NCBI RefSeq assembly: GCF_005222675.1
Contig: NZ_STGE01000006.1
Location: 167,883 to 231,882, forward strand
From: Mycolicibacterium sp. CR10
Lineage (GTDB): Bacteria; Actinomycetota; Actinomycetes; Mycobacteriales; Mycobacteriaceae
Length of the DNA: 64,000 bases
Direction of reading: 5' to 3'
Made by a program: the position numbers and the translations under genes. Shown here in pieces: positions 60,914-64,000 of the stretch. Under the pieces are notes generated by a model. The model ran no database searches. It was given only the letters and a program-made list of their open reading frames with translations, and was not told the origin of the DNA. Position 1 is the stretch's first letter. Each line of letters begins with the position of its first letter.

Positions 60914-61915
60914 TCAGCGCGGCGGATTCGCGTTCTGCAGCCAGGCGACCACGCGGTCACGGTAGGCGGTGATGCCCTTGTAGTCGGCGATGTCGTCGGG
61001 CAGTTCGGCGAGCACGGTGGCCGCACGCTGGCGCCATGGTTCGACGGTTGCGATGTCGGCCAGCGGCAGCATGTAGGTGCGGATCAGAAAGCAGATCGAG
61101 CCCGACTCCGGTAACCGGATGAGGTGTTGCACCTCGACGCGCAGGTGAACCAGGCGACCGAAGTCCTCGTCACCGACGGTCGCGATCCGGGCTCGGTCGG
61201 GACCCCATTCGTGGGAGCGCTCGGTCGAAACATCAAGGCGCCGGCCGACGGTCATCGACCAGTTGGTGCGCCGGTAGGTCTCGCCGGGCTGCAGTCGCAT
61301 CATGAACTCGCGGGCGCGGGTGATGACACCCGACTCCCGCAGCCGGGGAACCGGACCGTGGATCTCGAGGAAAGTCATGCCGACGTCGAAACCGAAGGAC
61401 CAGTCCGCGGCGAAGGTCACCACACCTGCGTCCGCGAATAGATCGCCGTCCCTCTGGTCGAGCAGGACGATGTCGTCCTGCACCTGGCTCGCGATGTAGG
61501 CCAGCGGCTCGGCGGGCAGGGTCTGCTCGTCGCCGATCACAAAATCCTGGACGAGGCCCAATCGGCCATTGCGCCAACGCCACCCGGCGCCTCGGCGCTC
61601 CAGCGACATCGCGCCGGGATAGGCGGTCGCCATCTCCCGCATCAGCGTGAGCATCGTGTCCCAGCATGCGGGCCGCATGTGGGGCAGCACGGTATGGCGT
61701 GTCGGATCGGCGGCGAGAATGTCGGCGCGCTCGGCGAGTTCGCGCTCGTACTCGCTGTCGATGTCCACAACCCGCTCCCCCCACCGTCCCGTGGGGGTGT
61801 TCACCACCGTGCCCGCGGGCTCCACGTTGGTGCTGTACCGGTAGGCATCACCAGCGAACGGGAAGGGAAACGTCTCGATCAGATCGAGTGCCGACAGCAG
61901 CTGGTTCTCGCTCAC
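60914..61915 (-). CDS. Heme-dependent oxidative N-demethylase, alpha subunit-like (DUF3445)
   Basis: 333 residues. FPFPFAGDAYRYSTNVEPAG, the central LGLVQDFVIGD and FLEIHGPVPRL, MRLQPGETYRRTNWSMTVG and the C-terminal WRQRAATVLAEL match the heme-dependent oxidative N-demethylase (HODM) alpha subunit, which demethylates dimethylamine or related secondary amines with O2. A reductase and a small DmmA-like protein are encoded just upstream, giving an alpha-beta-gamma set like dimethylamine monooxygenase. GTG start. Substrate is inferred from the family. Confidence 0.83.
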   Translation of the reverse strand: MSENQLLSALDLIETFPFPFAGDAYRYSTNVEPAGTVVNTPTGRWGERVVDIDSEYERELAERADILAADPTRHTVLPHMRPACWDTMLTLMREMATAYPGAMSLERRGAGWRWRNGRLGLVQDFVIGDEQTLPAEPLAYIASQVQDDIVLLDQRDGDLFADAGVVTFAADWSFGFDVGMTFLEIHGPVPRLRESGVITRAREFMMRLQPGETYRRTNWSMTVGRRLDVSTERSHEWGPDRARIATVGDEDFGRLVHLRVEVQHLIRLPESGSICFLIRTYMLPLADIATVEPWRQRAATVLAELPDDIADYKGITAYRDRVVAWLQNANPPR

Positions 61916-61928
61916 GCGCGGGCTCCGA

Positions 61929-62882
61929 TCACAGGGTCAGTTCCAAGGTCTCACCGCGTGCCCGCGAGACGCAGGGCATCAACGAGTCACCCGCTTGTTT
62001 CTCGGCGTCGCTGAGGTACAGATCGCGGTGGGTGACCGCGCCGCGTGCCACGGGGATCCGGCACTCGCCGCAGACACCTCGTCGACACAGGCTGGGCACG
62101 TCGTACCCGCGGCTCTCGAGCGCTTCCAACAGCGACACCCCGGAATCGACGGTGAACTCCTCGCCGGTCGAGGCGTTCCGCACCGCGAATGGCTCCCCCG
62201 GGTCGAGCGCGCCGGATCCGAAGTGCTCCACATGGATTCGGCTGGGCGGCCAACCCAGGTCGGTGGCTGCGGCCACGACCGACTCGATGAACAGGGCGGG
62301 CCCGCAGACGTACAGGTGCGTGCCGAACGGCTGGTCAGCGAGGCTGGCCAGCAGCTCGGCCCTGAATTCCACGCGCCGCGTGTGGATCGAGGCGTGATCG
62401 GTGAGAGCCCGGACGACGTCGACGTAGGCGTCGCGACCGTCACGGTGGATGTAGAGAAGCTGCGTATCGCGTCCCCACAGCCGGGCGCTACGCAGATGCG
62501 ACACCATCGGCGTGATGCCGATGCCCGCGGCCACCAGCAGATGCCGGCGGGCCCGCAGCACTGGTGCAAAGGCACTTCGGGGCGGGCGGGCGACCACCGT
62601 GTCGCCCGCCGCCAACTCGTCGTGAATCCAGCGCGACCCACCGGCTCCGCCCGATTCCTCAGCACACCGCAGCACCGAGATCACATAGGCGGCCGGGTCG
62701 ATCGCCTCTCCGGTCAGCGAGTACGCGTTGGCGCGACGGCCCGGACCACCGCACTCCACGACGATGTGACTGCCCGGGGTGAACGACGGCAGCCGTGCAC
62801 CGTCGGGGTGGGTCAGCGTCAGCGTCCGGATGCCGTCGATCGTGTCGTCGATGCCGGTGACGACCAGCTTGAGGGTGCTCAC
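61929..62882 (-). CDS. PDR/VanB-type ferredoxin reductase of the N-demethylase
   Basis: 317 residues. FAD domain (RRANAYSLTGE), NAD domain (LLVAAGIGITPMVSHLRSA and THLYVCGPALFIESV) and a C-terminal plant-type [2Fe-2S] domain with SLCRRGVCGECRIPV and MPCVS (Cys-x4-Cys-x2-Cys ... Cys). This is the electron-transfer subunit of phthalate-dioxygenase-reductase type. It is 13 bases from the heme subunit gene. The GTG start at 62882 overlaps the DmmA-like stop by four bases (GTGA). It should pass electrons from NAD(P)H to the heme subunit. Confidence 0.88.
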   Translation of the reverse strand: MSTLKLVVTGIDDTIDGIRTLTLTHPDGARLPSFTPGSHIVVECGGPGRRANAYSLTGEAIDPAAYVISVLRCAEESGGAGGSRWIHDELAAGDTVVARPPRSAFAPVLRARRHLLVAAGIGITPMVSHLRSARLWGRDTQLLYIHRDGRDAYVDVVRALTDHASIHTRRVEFRAELLASLADQPFGTHLYVCGPALFIESVVAAATDLGWPPSRIHVEHFGSGALDPGEPFAVRNASTGEEFTVDSGVSLLEALESRGYDVPSLCRRGVCGECRIPVARGAVTHRDLYLSDAEKQAGDSLMPCVSRARGETLELTL

Positions 62883-63397
62883 GTGGCCCCCTCCGCGTCG
62901 GCCACGAATCCCAGGTGTGCCCCCAGGCGGCGGGAAACGTGGTGGTGAACCAGTAGGTTTCGGCCACAGCCGCTGCACGGCAGCACTTCCCCGAGTTCGA
63001 CCGACGCGCACGTGACGGTGCGGCAGTGCGCACACTGCACCGAGCGCGACGTCACTTCGGTGGATGCCACCGTCATCTCGTCATCGGCGACGCCCAGCTC
63101 TATCGCGAGGGCGCGCAGCCTCAGGCAGGAATGCGCGGGCGCGGCGATCATCAGGCGCCATCCGACCCGTGCATCGGCGAGGTCGGCGATCAGTGCCGCG
63201 CGCGCCTGTTCGTCGCCGTCTGCGGCCACCTCGTGTGTCCGCACCGCGGATCCACCTGCGAACGGGGTGATTTGAGCCCGCCACCGCCGAGCGGCCTCGG
63301 ACCCGGATGGACCGAAGGCGATGACGGTCCACGACCGGCCGCAGGTGTCGGCGTCGGGTTGCACCGCAGCGATGGTCCAGCTGGGCACGCTCGTCAT
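62879..63397 (-). CDS. DmmA-like subunit, N-terminus at a recombination boundary
   Basis: 172 residues from the ATG at 63397 (MTSVPSWTIAAV); an in-frame ATG at 63415 would add MKPALE. WRLMIAAPAHSCLRLRALAI and a C-terminal treble-clef-like zinc motif (CAHC ... CSGC) match the DmmA family of dimethylamine monooxygenase. Immediately upstream, from about 63413, the sequence becomes a DUF932 gene fragment on the other strand, so the natural promoter and perhaps the first codons may be lost. The gene body is intact and coupled to the reductase. Confidence 0.72.
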   Translation of the reverse strand: MTSVPSWTIAAVQPDADTCGRSWTVIAFGPSGSEAARRWRAQITPFAGGSAVRTHEVAADGDEQARAALIADLADARVGWRLMIAAPAHSCLRLRALAIELGVADDEMTVASTEVTSRSVQCAHCRTVTCASVELGEVLPCSGCGRNLLVHHHVSRRLGAHLGFVADAEGAT

Positions 63398-63412
63398 CTC
63401 GAGGGCGGGTTT

Positions 63413-63733
63413 CATGAAACCTACCTCGAGCAGATGCGCCGCTTCGCCGCCGAGCTGGTCGACGTCGAGGGCGCAGACTCCACGACCGCCGCGCGTAACC
63501 GCGCCGACACCGCCAACTCGATCGTCAAGCTGTGGGTCTCCAGCCCCACGGTCGCGCCGATCGCCGGCACCCGATGGGCGGCCTACAACGCGGTCACCGA
63601 GTACGTCGACCACTACAGCAAGGTCCGCGCCGCCGGCGACCGCAACACGGTGCGCGCGCTGCGCGCCGTCACCACCGGCAGCACCGCCCAAACGCTGAAG
63701 ACCACGGCGTTCCGGATGCTGCAAACCCTCTAA
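63413..63733 (+). pseudogene. 3' fragment of a DUF932 (phage/plasmid-type) gene
   Basis: About 106 codons to the TAA at 63731. TANSIVKLWVSSPTVAPIAG, TRWAAYNAVTEYVDHYS and the end TLKTTAFRMLQTL are the C-terminal part of DUF932 proteins, which are usually 300 or more residues long and typical of plasmids and phages. No start or N-terminal part is present: upstream of 63413 the frame enters the antisense of the DmmA-like gene. It is a remnant left by recombination. Confidence 0.7.
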
Positions 63734-63743
63734 CCCGGCTGGT

Positions 63744-63773
63744 GGTCTGGCCCGCGCCGCGGCGGGCCAGACC
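63744..63773 (+). terminator. Strong hairpin after the DUF932 remnant
   Basis: 12-base perfect arms (63744-63755 and 63762-63773) around a GCCGCG loop, starting 11 bases after the stop. GC-rich and without a T-tract, a plausible terminator of the original DUF932 gene. Confidence 0.5.
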
Positions 63774-63923
63774 CCCGCCCCCGAGCGCCCAAAGGCGGTG
63801 CGATGCACCATGTCCCACAGTCAACCAGCCCCAGCCGACAGGGCCGATCCGGCGCGGAAACCGCACAAACGGAAGCGCCTTCGGCGCTGCTGGACACACC
63901 ACCGGTGTCGAGATGCAGCGAAC

Positions 63924-64000
63924 TGTCAACGGCAACCGAAAACTGATCAGTTGTCGGCAAGTGAAAACTGACCAGCTTGGTTCATCGGTCGTCGGCCGTG
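63924..64000. mobile_element. Terminus of an IS21-like insertion sequence (truncated by the window edge)
   Basis: Starts with TGTCAACGGC and carries two 20 bp repeats, 63931-63950 and 63956-63975, that differ at three positions and share GAAAACTGA and CAG. Short subterminal repeats of this kind and a TGT start are typical of IS21-family ends. The transposase genes would lie beyond the window. Confidence 0.55.

Noticed and set aside
63669..63960. Minus-strand ORFs at the right edge
   Set aside because: They cross the hairpin and the IS end and have no recognisable features.

Overview
The window is chromosomal DNA from a high-GC actinobacterium, almost certainly a non-tuberculous, rapidly growing type of Mycobacterium (Mycolicibacterium). 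The protein families, their order, the many GTG starts, the 1-11 base gene overlaps and the frequent leaderless promoters (TAnnnT placed 6-8 bases before a start codon) all fit. The backbone follows the M. tuberculosis Rv2401A-Rv2449c order as I remember it: trehalase, lepA, a PemK-like protein, a CBS protein, an RNase Z-like protein, the transglutaminase/alpha-E/ATP-grasp trio, rpsT, holA, comEC, comEA, degV, octT, gpgP, rsfS, nadD, the VWA/MoxR pair, proA, rbsK, nadE, proB, obg, rpmA, rplU, rne, ndk, folC, valS and a saccharopine-dehydrogenase-like reductase. That comparison is from memory, not from an alignment.

Layout. 0-10 kb: two tiny membrane proteins, a GH15 trehalase, three standalone PknH-sensor-domain lipoproteins, the cysteine pair cysK-cysE, lepA, and PemK-like, GNAT and CBS proteins. 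10-18.6 kb: an RNase Z-like hydrolase, a tightly coupled peptide/amide-chemistry operon (circularly permuted ATP-grasp, alpha-E, transglutaminase), rpsT, and holA-comEC-comEA. 18.7-24.2 kb: an accessory block with a membrane protein, a pair of acyl-CoA dehydrogenases, an SDR, a Rossmann-fold oxidoreductase and a proline-rich exported protein. 24.2-27.6 kb: nadD-rsfS-gpgP-octT-degV, joining NAD synthesis, ribosome silencing and methylglucose lipopolysaccharide synthesis in one overlapping transcript.

27.6-32.7 kb: an accessory carbon-source operon (GntR/UTRA regulator, FGGY kinase, two FAD oxidoreductases) with a DasR-like operator; the kinase appears to start at CTG. 32.7-38.1 kb: VWA/MoxR, proA, ribokinase and enoyl-CoA hydratase. 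38.1-39.2 kb: a metal-regulator/transporter cassette bracketed by near-identical 76-77 bp direct repeats. 39.2-48.1 kb: nadE, an Asp-tailed Hsp20, a sirtuin, a P450/TetR pair sharing a palindromic operator, proB, obg, rpmA and rplU. 48.2-58.8 kb: RNase E with a long poly-acidic tail, ndk with a 62 bp tandem duplication upstream, a DUF4233 protein, folC, valS, a DUF937 protein and an enoyl-reductase-like protein. 58.8-64 kb: an S9 peptidase and a heme-dependent oxidative N-demethylase (dimethylamine monooxygenase-like) operon whose upstream side abuts a truncated DUF932 gene and then an IS21-like terminus at the right edge.

Most genes are housekeeping. The accessory parts lie at 18.7-24.2, 27.6-32.7, 38.1-39.2, 41.4-44.8 and 58.8-64 kb. 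No tRNA, rRNA or CRISPR array was seen. The less expected observations are two CTG starts, the repeat-bracketed metal cassette, the duplicated 13-codon minigene upstream of ndk, poly-Asp tails on two unrelated proteins, and a foldable RNase E leader.
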